Assembly (NCBI GenBank): GCA_028714855.1
Contig: JAQTLP010000010.1
Span: forward strand, 24,279 to 88,278
DNA length: 64,000 nucleotides
Direction of reading: 5' to 3'
Source of the DNA: Phycisphaerae bacterium
Lineage (GTDB): Bacteria > Planctomycetota > Phycisphaerae > Sedimentisphaerales > Anaerobacaceae
How positions within the stretch are numbered: position 1 is the first letter of the stretch; the number at the start of each line of letters is the position of its first letter. The notes beneath the pieces were generated by a model that was not told the DNA's origin, made no database searches, and saw only the letters and a program-made list of their open reading frames with translations. Made by a program: the position numbers and the translations under genes. Positions 33,981-42,604 of the stretch are shown here, piece after piece.

Positions 33981-34982
33981 ATGCATCCTGAACTTTTTGA
34001 GATACCTTTCATACATTTGACCGTAAAAAGTTACGGCACGATGATGGTTATCGCATTTCTTGCAGCGGTTTATCTGATAAGACGTCTTAGCCGCAGTTTC
34101 ACGCCTGACCCGCAGTACATAACTAATGCGGCTCTTTATTCACTTATCGCAGGAGTAGTAGGCGCACGGCTTTTTTATGTAATTCATTATTTTGACCAGT
34201 TTCAGGGACGCCTGCTGTCTGTCTTTGCCATCTGGAAAGGGGGCCTTGAGCTTTTGGGCGGTGTGCTTTCGGCCATTGCTGTTATCGGTTTTTACTGCCG
34301 GTATCACAAGCTTCCTGTTAGGCGTTATCTTGATGTACTCGCCATTGCCCTGATGCTGGCGCTTGTGTTCGGCAGAATCGGCTGCTTTCTGAACGGCTGC
34401 TGCTTCGGTAAGCCCACGAACCTGCCCTGGGCTGTTCGCTTCCCGTATGGCTCATACGCCTATAACAGCCAGATATCTCCGAACCCGGAAAGGAACCGCT
34501 TCCAGCCGCAGTTTAAATTGCCTGAGGAATTTTTAGGCTACTATTACGAAGACGGCAAAAAGTTCTACGGCTTAAAACCTTATAAGGATTTAACAGCGGA
34601 ACAAAAATATATGGTTGATAAAGGCCCTTATCGCTGTTTGCCTGTTCACCCAACGCAGTTGTACTCATCGATTAAGGGCGCTGTTTTGGCCCTTATACTC
34701 TATCTTTTTTGGCGGAGAAACCAGAAGGCCGAGAAATCCAAAGGCCGCGGGAAGCTGTTTACTAAACCCGGCTGCACGTTCGGCCTGATGTTCGTAATCT
34801 ACGGCATCAGCCGGTTCTTTATGGAATTTCTCCGCGACGACAATCCGTTCGAGTTCGACAGCTTAACAATCTCGCAGAATATCGGTATCGCTATGATAGT
34901 ATTCGGCGTGCTTTTGATGATAGTATTTGAAAAAATGAAACCCGATCATCTATCGGGCGCAGCGAAGCAATCTCGTGATTAA
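33981..34982 (+). CDS. lgt: prolipoprotein diacylglyceryl transferase
   Basis: A 333-residue membrane protein. The Lgt signature is GRIGCFLNGCCFGKPT near residue 133, and the conserved HPTQLYSS is near 225. Seven hydrophobic helices are evident. It attaches diacylglycerol to the lipobox Cys of prolipoproteins, such as the TolC-like and DUF4056-like proteins in this window. There is an insertion of about 50 residues (160-210) between signature and HPTQLY. The last residues (LSGAAKQSRD) are encoded by an intruding short repeat (34957-34974). Confidence 0.95.
   Translation: MHPELFEIPFIHLTVKSYGTMMVIAFLAAVYLIRRLSRSFTPDPQYITNAALYSLIAGVVGARLFYVIHYFDQFQGRLLSVFAIWKGGLELLGGVLSAIAVIGFYCRYHKLPVRRYLDVLAIALMLALVFGRIGCFLNGCCFGKPTNLPWAVRFPYGSYAYNSQISPNPERNRFQPQFKLPEEFLGYYYEDGKKFYGLKPYKDLTAEQKYMVDKGPYRCLPVHPTQLYSSIKGAVLALILYLFWRRNQKAEKSKGRGKLFTKPGCTFGLMFVIYGISRFFMEFLRDDNPFEFDSLTISQNIGIAMIVFGVLLMIVFEKMKPDHLSGAAKQSRD
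34957..34974. repeat. GCGCAGCGAAGCAATCTC repeat at the lgt 3' end
   Basis: The sequence nearly matches 20412-20429 (GCGCAGCGCGGCAATCTC), which belongs to a GTCATTGCGAGC-headed repeat. Here it forms the last codons of lgt. Confidence 0.6.
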
Positions 34983-35014
34983 CTTCTTGTTCTGCTGGGT
35001 TTCAGAGGAACACT

Positions 35015-35869
35015 ATGGGTCTTTACGACAGAGATTACACTCAGGCGAATTTTCATTCGCAATTCAACAACGCTCCGCAGATGCGGATGACCTTTCCCCG
35101 GCTTACACCTGCGGTCAAATGGCTATTGATTATTAATATAGCCGTATTTCTCGCAGCGATAATTATAAAACCACTAGGTGCTCTTATTTATAAATGGTTT
35201 CAGCTCGACCCAACTTCATTGCTTCGGGCTTTGCAGGTCTGGCGATTGGTGACTTATCAATTTCTCCATGACCCAGGCAGTATTTCTCATATAGTGTTTA
35301 ATATGCTTGGCTTATACTTCCTGGGGCCAACGCTTGAGCGCCACTGGTCGAGTAAAAGATTTTTGATATTCTACTTTGGTTGCGGGATAGCAGGGGGGCT
35401 GTTCTATATTTTGCTGGTTATCATTGGTTTCCTGCCTGCGCTGCCTATGGTAGGAGCGTCGGGAGCAATACTCGGAATGTTGGCTGCCTGCGCAATCCTT
35501 TTTCCGCACTTTGTTGTCTTTATTTTCCTTTTCCCTGTGCCGATAAGAGTAGCGGCGATTGGTTTGACAGCCGTTTACCTTATTGCTGTAATAACAAGGG
35601 GTATAAACGCCGGCGGCGATGCAGCCCATCTGGCGGGTATGGCGGCAGGTGCAATTTACGTATTCTCGCAGTCTTGGCGAACTAAACTCAAGTTAAAATT
35701 CCAATCCAGCCGCCTGCAGGAGAGAATAGCCGCGGAACGCAATCTGCAGGCCGAACTCGACCGCATTCTGCAAAAGGTTCACGACTTCGGCATCCATAGC
35801 CTGACGCAGAAAGAGAAAAAGATACTCGAACAAGCAACCGAAGCTGAGCAGAAGCGAAGCAAATTATAA
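35015..35869 (+). CDS. rhomboid family intramembrane serine protease
   Basis: A 284-residue membrane protein. It carries the rhomboid signatures: HIVFNMLGLYFLGPTLERHW on helix 2, the catalytic Ser149 in VGASGAILGML on helix 4, and His205 in DAAHLAGMAAG on helix 6, so the Ser-His dyad is complete. About 65 residues after the last helix form a charged coiled tail (LQERIAAERNLQAELDR). It would cleave transmembrane substrates within the inner membrane. It follows lgt by 32 bases. Confidence 0.93.
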   Translation: MGLYDRDYTQANFHSQFNNAPQMRMTFPRLTPAVKWLLIINIAVFLAAIIIKPLGALIYKWFQLDPTSLLRALQVWRLVTYQFLHDPGSISHIVFNMLGLYFLGPTLERHWSSKRFLIFYFGCGIAGGLFYILLVIIGFLPALPMVGASGAILGMLAACAILFPHFVVFIFLFPVPIRVAAIGLTAVYLIAVITRGINAGGDAAHLAGMAAGAIYVFSQSWRTKLKLKFQSSRLQERIAAERNLQAELDRILQKVHDFGIHSLTQKEKKILEQATEAEQKRSKL

Positions 35870-35870
35870 A

Positions 35871-35905
35871 AACAAAGTCCTGCGGGAAATCCGCAAGACT
35901 TTGTT
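35871..35905 (-). terminator. intrinsic terminator between convergent genes
   Basis: AACAAAGTCCTGCGG (35871-35885) pairs with CCGCAAGACTTTGTT (35891-35905) with one mismatch and a GAAAT loop. On the minus strand it is followed by TTTTTATAATTT, so it ends the sigma operon transcript. The plus-strand side lacks a T-run, though the hairpin sits right behind the rhomboid gene. Confidence 0.75.
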
Positions 35906-35952
35906 CATCGTTGCCAAGGCAAAAATCCGTTTTTTCTGTGTCTTCTTAGAAA

Positions 35953-36846
35953 TCAATCCCCCTCGTTCCACTTGAATTCATCGGTTTTGCCGAGCAATTC
36001 TTCGAGCCTTGCCTTTACGCTCTCGTTTTTGAATCCGGCGTCCTTCCACTTTTCCACCTTGGCGCTTCTTTGCTCAACCTCTTTTTTTAGCCTCTCGAGC
36101 TTTTTGAGCAGTTGTTCGTACTCGATTTGTTTTCGCTTTAAGATGGCATCAAACCTGTGGTTGAGCACTTCTTTGAGTTCATTGAGAAGTGCTTCTTTTT
36201 CTTTGTCACCTGCGGTTTTGATTTGCTCAAGCAGTTTATCCTGCTGTTGTCTTAGTGCCAAATCTTTCTTAAGCACTTCAGCCAGTTGCGGGTTTTCTCT
36301 TGCCGCCTCTGCGATTCTGCCGTACTTTTTCATGCTCAGCCCCAGTTGTTTCCAATAAAGATTGGGGTCTTTCGTACTTAGTTCAGCCAGCTTTTTTGCT
36401 TCGTCGGCATAATTTTCCTTCAGCCAGTCGAGATATTTGTCGTGTCTCCAGGGCATACCCGCACCAGGCGGCATACCCTCAGGGCCGTGCTGCATGCCGC
36501 GGGGGCCAAACGGTTCCGGCCGCTTTTCCACATGCTTCCTGAATTTTTTACCGAACTGCTCCCGCATAACGTTTCTAAGCTCGGCTTTGAACTTCTCAGG
36601 GTTATTTTCCTGCAGTTGTTTTAACTCTTTTGCTTTATTCGGGTCGGTCTCCGCGAGTTGGTTCATTATATGCTCGATTTTTTCCTCCGTCAGTTCAGGC
36701 CGTCCATGCCCTCTTTTTGCTGTGTCTTCGGACCAGATATTATCTTCCTTTTTATTTACGTCCTCTGCAGCTCGGCAGCATAAGGCGGTTGCGGATAATA
36801 CCGTCGCAATTGCCAATACCAGGATTATTCCGTATTTCGTTTTCAT
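35953..36846 (-). CDS. periplasmic coiled-coil protein of the sigma operon
   Basis: A 297-residue secreted protein. A signal peptide (LVLAIATVLSATALCC) ends near AEDVNKKE. A Cys pair in the signal leaves a lipoprotein possible. Residues 50-100 are helical, followed by a Gly/Pro/His/Met-rich patch (GMQHGPEGMPPGAGM). A long coiled coil follows (residues 190-275, KRKQIEYEQLLKKLERLK). The composition recalls Spy/CpxP/ZraP-type envelope stress proteins, but no family was firmly recognised. The His/Met patch could bind metal. Four bases separate it from the anti-sigma-like gene. Confidence 0.65.
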   Translation of the reverse strand: MKTKYGIILVLAIATVLSATALCCRAAEDVNKKEDNIWSEDTAKRGHGRPELTEEKIEHIMNQLAETDPNKAKELKQLQENNPEKFKAELRNVMREQFGKKFRKHVEKRPEPFGPRGMQHGPEGMPPGAGMPWRHDKYLDWLKENYADEAKKLAELSTKDPNLYWKQLGLSMKKYGRIAEAARENPQLAEVLKKDLALRQQQDKLLEQIKTAGDKEKEALLNELKEVLNHRFDAILKRKQIEYEQLLKKLERLKKEVEQRSAKVEKWKDAGFKNESVKARLEELLGKTDEFKWNEGD

Positions 36847-36850
36847 TTTT

Positions 36851-37384
36851 TTATCCTTTCCAAAAATCGCTGTTAATTTCCATGAATTCCGTTTCTATTT
36901 CCAGTTCTGTTATAGCTTCGCGGCCGTTGCCGTTATTTTCACCAAATTGCATAGCAAGCAGGTCGTTTTCAATTTGTTCTACCTCGGCGACCAATATTGC
37001 CGATTCCGCGCTATCATCAGCCAAACGCTCGCTCTCCCAAACTGCTTTCGGCATTATTGAGCTGCTGACGGGTCTTTCAGGTCTAACTTTTTCTGTTTCA
37101 AATAATTTTACGCTTATAATCGCAAGGATAATAAATCCCGCAGCGACAGCCGCCGTTCTGTAAACAGTTCTTCTAAAAGTGTTTTTCTTTTTGTGCAGCA
37201 GGCTTACAGCGATTTCAGCCTTTATATTGGCTATAAGCTCGCCATCGGGCTTGGGTGCGCTATGCTCGTGAAGAATTTGCTCACCTTTTTGGATATCCTC
37301 GATAGTCTGCTCAACTTGCCCGGAGTCGAGGAATTTTCCAAACAGGTCATTTAGATTTTCTTTTGTTTCATCGTTCATGGTCAT
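36851..37384 (-). CDS. putative membrane anti-sigma factor
   Basis: A 177-residue protein with one membrane helix (AAVAAGFIILAIISV, near residues 80-95), a cytoplasmic acidic N-terminus (DETKENLNDLFGKFL) and a periplasmic acidic C-terminus. This topology and its ATGA overlap with the ECF sigma gene are typical of anti-sigma factors. No zinc-binding HxxxCxxC motif is present, so it is not of the ZAS type. The function is inferred from topology and context. Confidence 0.65.
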   Translation of the reverse strand: MTMNDETKENLNDLFGKFLDSGQVEQTIEDIQKGEQILHEHSAPKPDGELIANIKAEIAVSLLHKKKNTFRRTVYRTAAVAAGFIILAIISVKLFETEKVRPERPVSSSIMPKAVWESERLADDSAESAILVAEVEQIENDLLAMQFGENNGNGREAITELEIETEFMEINSDFWKG

Positions 37385-37920
37385 TTCTGCTCCATCAACT
37401 CCCGCAGTTTCTTCAGCCCACGGTGCAGTTTTGATAATGTGGTTCCTATCGGTTCAGACCGCATCGCTGCTATTTCCTTGAAACTGGCCTGGGAATAAAA
37501 ACGCAGCATAATCAATTCTCTCGTATCTGTATCCAGTCTGCCGAGCTGTATCTGTAATTCATCGATTTTCTCGTCGCGGGACTGTTTTGCATAAGTTATT
37601 TCTTCCGGCTCGAAATGCCTTTTCTGGGCGTCGAATAATTTTTTCTGCCGCTGCTTGTCCCTTAAATAATCGTAGAAGAGATTAGATGCTGTTTTGAACA
37701 GCCAACTTTCAAAAGAACCTCCCTTAAAAGACCGGATTTTCTCCACCAGTTTGACAAATAGCTCGCTAAGCAAATCGTTGCTTATTTCCCTGTTGCCTGT
37801 TAGTCGGTAAAAGTAGCCGTATGCCCGGCCGGCGTAAATATCCACTATCTCTGAAAAACTCTCAGAGTCGCCGGACTTACAGCCGTCTATTATCCGGGCT
37901 AAATCGTTGTTTTTGGCCAT
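37381..37920 (-). CDS. ECF RNA polymerase sigma factor
   Basis: A 179-residue sigma-70 protein with regions 2 and 4 only. Region 2 has AYGYFYRLTGNREISNDLLS and KGGSFESWLFKTASNLFYDY. Region 4 has LDTDTRELIMLRFYSQ, then SFKEIAAMRSEPIGTTLSKL, the helix-turn-helix that reads the -35 element. It is first in a three-gene operon with the anti-sigma-like and periplasmic proteins, a typical envelope-stress layout that is probably autoregulated. Confidence 0.92.
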   Translation of the reverse strand: MAKNNDLARIIDGCKSGDSESFSEIVDIYAGRAYGYFYRLTGNREISNDLLSELFVKLVEKIRSFKGGSFESWLFKTASNLFYDYLRDKQRQKKLFDAQKRHFEPEEITYAKQSRDEKIDELQIQLGRLDTDTRELIMLRFYSQASFKEIAAMRSEPIGTTLSKLHRGLKKLRELMEQK

Positions 37921-38004
37921 ATTTCAGCGTTTTTACGTAAATAAAGACGGTGTTTGAAACAGTTTTATTGCATAAATACAAAAAAACTATTACTTTATTC
38001 CTCT

Positions 38005-38280
38005 ATGTCTATCGTTGATATTAAAACAAAAAATACCTGGTCTGCTAAGGCAAAGCGGATGTTCACCAGCGTTTTGCCGGTTGACAAGAACCGCAAAGGC
38101 CAGTGCCGCCGCTGCGGAGCCTGCTGTAAGCTGCCGAATGTGTGTCCGTTTATAGGCATCGATAAAGATGGCCTGTGTACCTGTAAAATCTACCCGCTGC
38201 GTTCTTTGAGCTGCCGCAAATATCCCCGGACCAAATCGGAGCTGCTTACAGCTGATACCTGCGGCCATAGTTTCGATTAA
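38005..38280 (+). CDS. YkgJ-type cysteine cluster protein
   Basis: A 91-residue protein starting at the ATG at 38005. An in-frame ATG 17 codons earlier is unlikely because that stretch is AT-rich and unrelated. The family core is CRRCGACCK (near residue 34), then CPFIG, CTCKIYPLRSLSCRKYP and a last Cys in TCGHSF. These eight Cys are the metal- or cluster-binding set of the UPF0153/YkgJ family. The biochemical role is not established. It is divergent from the ECF sigma operon. Confidence 0.85.
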   Translation: MSIVDIKTKNTWSAKAKRMFTSVLPVDKNRKGQCRRCGACCKLPNVCPFIGIDKDGLCTCKIYPLRSLSCRKYPRTKSELLTADTCGHSFD

Positions 38281-38309
38281 ACAAAGGATTGAAATTCCCG
38301 CCTATGGAA

Positions 38310-38609
38310 TTACTCGGCGGGCAATTCGTTTTCTCCTTTTTCTTCTTCGTCGTCGATTTTCCAGCTTTCAGATTCGTCTATATCGTCGATTTCGCGTTTC
38401 ATATACTTGAAAATCTTGTCCTGCAGCGGTGCTAATTTTTCATACCACTTAAGCATTCCGTTATAGCTGGCTAACAGCATATCAAGACGGATTAGCTGCC
38501 ATTTGGCTATACACTCCGGCTCCTTGATATTACTGAACGGGTCGCATTTGAAGGTTCTTCTGCCTTCAGGATTAATCTCGCAAAATTCGCAATCTTTACA
38601 TTGAATCAT
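38310..38609 (-). CDS. small Cys-rich N-terminus protein, unknown function
   Basis: A 99-residue protein. MIQCKDCEFC and FKCDPFSNIKEPEC give five N-terminal cysteines able to bind zinc. Residues 35-75 form amphipathic helices (LIRLDMLLASYNGMLKWYEK) and the end is very acidic (DDEEEKGENELPAE). The start at 38609 is chosen because conservation would begin at the Cys pair. It converges with the YkgJ-type gene and shares its theme of cysteine clusters. No family was assigned. Confidence 0.65.
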   Translation of the reverse strand: MIQCKDCEFCEINPEGRRTFKCDPFSNIKEPECIAKWQLIRLDMLLASYNGMLKWYEKLAPLQDKIFKYMKREIDDIDESESWKIDDEEEKGENELPAE

Positions 38610-38756
38610 TTTCGCACCACGCCCCAAATCAACAAAAATCTAAAACAACAAATTTGCGCTTTTCACTCTCTTTACTTTTTTATTATAATACCATATATTT
38701 CACAGAGTTAAAAGTATTTTGGAACAAAGATTAATGACCGTTTTATGGAGAGATAA

Positions 38757-38834
38757 ATGGGAAAGCCGAGACGCAGACGCAAAATTGGCAGTAAAAAAAG
38801 ACACTCCCGGTGGAAAGTCCGACATAAAAAATAA
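38757..38834 (+). CDS. 25-residue highly basic peptide, AURKAIP1/COX24-like
   Basis: A 26-codon frame with GGAGAG six bases before ATG. The product, starting MGKPRRRRKIGSKKRHSRW and ending KVRHKK, has 15 Arg, Lys or His among 25 residues. The spacing resembles the short basic AURKAIP1/COX24 (bS22/mS38-like) peptides, which have a KKRRKKM-x-KKKHRK pattern and bind the small ribosomal subunit. The similarity was judged by eye, so the family call is tentative. It sits alone ahead of the ASKHA gene. Confidence 0.6.
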   Translation: MGKPRRRRKIGSKKRHSRWKVRHKK

Positions 38835-38946
38835 GTTGATTGTCCGTTGTTCATATTGAGCGTTGCGTAATATATGCGGCTTTAGCCGGTTATGCTTGCC
38901 CGCCGCTGGTGGGGCGAAGTGTTTTATGCAATACGCGATACGATAA

Positions 38947-40506
38947 ATGAAACACTTTAATATAACCTTCAAACCTGATGGCAGACAGATTTCTATTCAC
39001 GCGGGTGCAACGCTTCTCGAAGCCGCAGGCCAGGCCGGGGTAATCTTAAATACCGTTTGCGGCGGAAAGGGTATCTGTAAAAAGTGTCTGGTGAACCTTG
39101 ACCCGGATGGCAGGGGAGTTCTTGCGTGTCAGCATCACATCGATAGCGACCTTACGGTAACAATTCCTCCTTCCTCCCGCTTTTTTGAGCATAAAATTTT
39201 AACGCAAGGCCTTGCTCCTCAACCCGAAATTCAGCCCGACATATATAAAAAATATCTAAAATTAACTCCAGCCGGTGAAATTTTCGGCGTCGCGGTCGAT
39301 ATCGGCACAACTACCGTCGTCTCAAAATTAGTCGATATGACAAATGGGAAAACTCCGGCAACCCAGGCCGACCTGAATCCGCAGACACGTTTCGGTGATG
39401 ATGTTATCAGCAGAATTAATTACGCTCAAACCGACACAGAGTTAGAGGAACTGCACAAAACAATAATCGGCTGTATAAATGAATTGACCGCAAAGCTTTG
39501 CAGGCAGACATCCATAGACACAAAGCAGATATACGAAATGTGCATTGTCGGCAACACGACGATGAATCACATTTTTCTTAAATTACCTGTGGTCCAGCTT
39601 GGCCAGGCGCCGTATAAGGCCTTTTCCCTCGATGCAAAAGACCTCTCCCCTGAAAAGATTGCCCTGCAAATGAATCCTGCTGGTAATATCCACACAGTTG
39701 AGAATATAGCCGGCTTCGTCGGCTCGGATACCGTTGCAGTTGCGCTTGCGGCGGACATAAACTCGGCTGATGAAATGACGTTGGCAGTTGACATCGGCAC
39801 AAACGGCGAAATTGTGCTCGGCGACAAAGATAAACTCTACGCCGCAAGTTGTGCTGCCGGCCCTGCCTTTGAGGGCGCTCGCATAAGATGCGGCAGCAGG
39901 GCGATGGAGGGGGCGATACAAGCGGTGGTCATAAACGAGGCTGATATAGACCTGGATGTAATAGGAAATTGCCCGCCTCGCTCTATATGCGGCAGCGGTC
40001 TTATAGATGCCGTCGCAGTATTGCTGGATTTGGGCGTTATTAATACAACCGGCCGTTTTGCTAACCCCGCTAATCTTCCGTCGGCTATCGCCTCTCGGAT
40101 ATGTGTTGAGCAAGACCAGCCAGCTTTTCGCCTTGCTGACAAAGTAATTCTTACTCAAAAGGACATTCGTGAAGTCCAGCTCGCGAAAGCCGCCATCCGG
40201 GCAGGTATAAAACTCCTGCAGAAGAAAATTGGCATTGAAGATGACGATATAAAGCAGGTCCTTTTGGCAGGGGCGTTCGGTAATTACATCAGGCGGGAAA
40301 GCGCACTGCGAATAGGCCTGCTGCCCAATCTGCCGCTCGAGCGAATTCATTTCATCGGCAACGCCGCCGCCTCCGGCGCTGAGATGATTTTGCTTAGTCA
40401 AGATTGCCGAACGCAGGCAAAAAAATTAGCCCGTAAAATTGAGTATGTCGAAATCGCCCACCAGCCGGACTTCCAGGATGTTTTTGTTGATTCGATGACG
40501 TTTTGA
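38947..40506 (+). CDS. ASKHA/DUF4445 ferredoxin-type corrinoid activator-like protein
   Basis: A 519-residue protein. Residues 1-80 are a 2Fe-2S ferredoxin domain with CGGKGICKKC near residue 39 and a fourth Cys in LACQHH. The remainder is the actin-like ATPase domain of the RACE/RamA group: GVAVDIGTTTVV near residue 117, IVGNTTMNHIFL near 200, LAVDIGTNGEIVLG near 282 and AGAFGNYI near 440. Relatives reduce the cobalt of corrinoid proteins of methyl transfer systems with ATP. No corrinoid protein or methyltransferase partner lies beside it. Confidence 0.9.
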   Translation: MKHFNITFKPDGRQISIHAGATLLEAAGQAGVILNTVCGGKGICKKCLVNLDPDGRGVLACQHHIDSDLTVTIPPSSRFFEHKILTQGLAPQPEIQPDIYKKYLKLTPAGEIFGVAVDIGTTTVVSKLVDMTNGKTPATQADLNPQTRFGDDVISRINYAQTDTELEELHKTIIGCINELTAKLCRQTSIDTKQIYEMCIVGNTTMNHIFLKLPVVQLGQAPYKAFSLDAKDLSPEKIALQMNPAGNIHTVENIAGFVGSDTVAVALAADINSADEMTLAVDIGTNGEIVLGDKDKLYAASCAAGPAFEGARIRCGSRAMEGAIQAVVINEADIDLDVIGNCPPRSICGSGLIDAVAVLLDLGVINTTGRFANPANLPSAIASRICVEQDQPAFRLADKVILTQKDIREVQLAKAAIRAGIKLLQKKIGIEDDDIKQVLLAGAFGNYIRRESALRIGLLPNLPLERIHFIGNAAASGAEMILLSQDCRTQAKKLARKIEYVEIAHQPDFQDVFVDSMTF

Positions 40507-40543
40507 ATTAGCCACAGAGAAGAATAATCAATTATCAATAATG

Positions 40544-40568
40544 TTGTCATTCCTGCGCAAGCAGGAAT
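40544..40568. repeat. palindromic repeat with GCAA tetraloop
   Basis: ATTCCTGC (40549-40556), GCAA and GCAGGAAT (40561-40568) form a perfect hairpin, preceded by TTGTC and followed by CCATATTTT. Its left 18 bases recur at 31607-31624. It lies 38 bases after the ASKHA gene and may also act as a weak terminator. Confidence 0.75.
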
Positions 40569-40640
40569 CCATATTTTAGGTTATTTATTCTCAGGACAAA
40601 TATTGACGAAATTGGATAAAATAGATGACTGTTACAGTTT

Positions 40641-41393
40641 CTAGTTTCTTTCACCTTTAATGAAATAAGGTAAAGTCACCTCATTTATATCAGGTGGCTC
40701 TGGTATTTCCACCTCTGTAGATTCTAATCCTAAATGTTTCTTGGCGAAAACCAGCAAACAACCCCCAAGAAAACTTCCGAACCAGCTTGTAACGTCTGTA
40801 ATGTCATGTAGCAATTTAATCATTGCTTTGTTAGTATTCTCATCGGTGTTTTCGACTCCAGTGTGTTCCAGAATCAGATAGTTTATCAAGACATTAGACA
40901 TAGAAAAAACACAGTTCCCGTAAAATTCTGACATAAATATTTCAAAAATTTCGCTCTCCCGTAAATCATCAATTAATTGGTTAATTTCCGTTGATGACGG
41001 ATAATAATGAAAAGCAAACTTGTTTCTAATTGAAGAAATCAGATTTTTATCTTTACGAAAGTAAGTTTTTAGCTTTTCAAGACTTTCTTTTTCTGGGTCT
41101 GTTAATTCTTTTTCATACGCGAAGGAGAGTTTAGTACCAAAGAAATTCTTTTGCAGTAGTTTCCAGCCTTCGTGCAATTTGCCTGCCTGAATTCTTATCA
41201 GGGATAATGTTTGTATATTTTGGGCCATATGTGCTACCTGATTTGCCGTCTTTACGTTGGAAGAAAAAATCATTAGCTTCTGCAGCATATTCAAATCATT
41301 TAGCAGGCTGCCTGTTAGGACAAAGAATACTCTCTCGTTTTCTGGTACCGAAGACAGCTTTGACTTCGGTATCACAACCTTTAATAGTTTCAT
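40641..41393 (-). CDS. HEPN-like helical protein, unknown function
   Basis: A 250-residue, mostly helical protein of no firmly known family. Notable segments are FFVLTGSLLNDLNMLQKLM near residue 25, LIRIQAGKLHEGWKLL near 65, and IRNKFAFHY near 122. In the last, R-N-x4-H fits the Rx4-6H catalytic pattern of HEPN ribonucleases, with Asn after Arg as often seen. Composition is richer in A/T than the neighbours. The gene and the one upstream of it form a small minus-strand island between repeats. The ribonuclease role is inference only. Confidence 0.6.
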   Translation of the reverse strand: MKLLKVVIPKSKLSSVPENERVFFVLTGSLLNDLNMLQKLMIFSSNVKTANQVAHMAQNIQTLSLIRIQAGKLHEGWKLLQKNFFGTKLSFAYEKELTDPEKESLEKLKTYFRKDKNLISSIRNKFAFHYYPSSTEINQLIDDLRESEIFEIFMSEFYGNCVFSMSNVLINYLILEHTGVENTDENTNKAMIKLLHDITDVTSWFGSFLGGCLLVFAKKHLGLESTEVEIPEPPDINEVTLPYFIKGERN

Positions 41394-41479
41394 ATCGAAT
41401 TCCCTTCAAAGTGATAGAAATCACCGCACCATTTTAATGATTGCCCTCCGGCCATCCCCGATTTACTTGTGCAACTTGG

Positions 41480-42094
41480 TTACACAAAATCCTTTGCAGA
41501 GTGAAAAAAACCACTCCACTCTGCTTTAAGCCGCTTCCTTATAATTTTCCCAGTGTTAAACTTTATAACTACTTCTACGTCAGGGTTGTGGTCACCTTTG
41601 GTATGTGCTAAAGGCCCAAAAGTTTCCTCTGGCGATGGTCCTTGGCATTTCTTAGCCCAACGTCCAGTTGAAATGATGTTAATCAGCGTTCCCGACATAA
41701 TCGATAAAGGCAACTTTGTTGACTCTACGCAGGACTCAATAACGCTTTTTTCACCAAAGTTCATGCCGGGGGACGGCTGTGTAATAAAACCACTAACATT
41801 AACACCAACAAAAGTAACAGAACACGACTTTTTCCCTTTGTTGTTCAATGAAAGCTCGCAGTGAAATAGCGAATTATCCCTACCGACTTGGCCGTAATCT
41901 ACACGACATTTTTCGAGTATCGGTTTGGCTTTGTTACGCAATGAAATTAGACCAGTGGTGGCTGCAATACCTGAAAAGATGACCATAAGTTTCACCTCGG
42001 AGGGCCAAGCCGAAAACGTATGCCAAAAAATTCTTATTGGTTCTGCTAATGAATTTGTGTCCATATTCAATACTCTAATTGGAGGTAGGTTCAC
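41480..42094 (-). CDS. membrane-anchored protein, unknown function
   Basis: Up to 204 residues from a GTG at 42094. An ATG at 42064 would give 194. One hydrophobic segment (LMVIFSGIAATTGLISL, near residue 40) is followed by a strand-rich soluble domain (FHCELSLNNKGKKSCSVTF, then VSGFITQPS). No family was recognised. It shares direction and an 86-base gap with the HEPN-like gene and similar A/T-rich composition, so both may have been acquired together. Confidence 0.6.
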   Translation of the reverse strand: MNLPPIRVLNMDTNSLAEPIRIFWHTFSAWPSEVKLMVIFSGIAATTGLISLRNKAKPILEKCRVDYGQVGRDNSLFHCELSLNNKGKKSCSVTFVGVNVSGFITQPSPGMNFGEKSVIESCVESTKLPLSIMSGTLINIISTGRWAKKCQGPSPEETFGPLAHTKGDHNPDVEVVIKFNTGKIIRKRLKAEWSGFFHSAKDFV

Positions 42095-42604
42095 CCTACC
42101 ATTTTACCCACTGCCTGTTTTAGTTCAATGGAAAGGTTTTGCAAATAAATCAAATCCGCAAGTCTTTAGATTACTTTTGGTGTTAATTCGTGGTTAATTT
42201 TCCTTGACTTTTCCCTGAAATTTGGTATAATTCCCCCAGTTTACCAGTAGATAAACGCAAATCGCCCAGCAGGGCAAGGTCTCAGGTCCAGCAGGTCCAA
42301 ATCAAATAATCTATTAAAAAGCATTTTTCCGCATCCAGCGGTTTCTGGAATGCTATGAAAAAGAGCAGAAGTCTATTTAGTCAGCTTATACAAAAGGTGG
42401 GCCGGACGCCTGATAAGTCCGCTTGGGGATGCCTTACGGCAGCGGGGCAGCATTGCTGCCGGCTGGTTGAGACGAAGACTTGGCGGACAAATCTCGTTTG
42501 GAGCACAAGCTTTGTCGAGAACGCCTCCCGGCCAAAATCCCTCTGCGTCCTCAGCGCAATCCGCGTCAAAAAAACAGTGTAAACCCGTGAAATCTGTGGC
42601 TGAT

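Noticed and set aside
36437..37060. A 207-codon plus-strand reading frame opposite the sigma operon
   Set aside because: Antisense to two genes that make sense together; no start signal.
38870..38946. Cobalamin riboswitch before the ASKHA gene
   Set aside because: The gap is short, and no B12-box-like conserved sequence could be identified.
39583..40401. A 272-codon minus-strand reading frame inside the ASKHA gene
   Set aside because: It is fully antisense to a well-supported gene, with Cys- and Arg-rich unconserved-looking sequence and no ribosome-binding site.
42355..42582. A 75-codon reading frame in the 42-43 kb gap
   Set aside because: No ribosome-binding site or domain, and it overlaps repeat-derived sequence.
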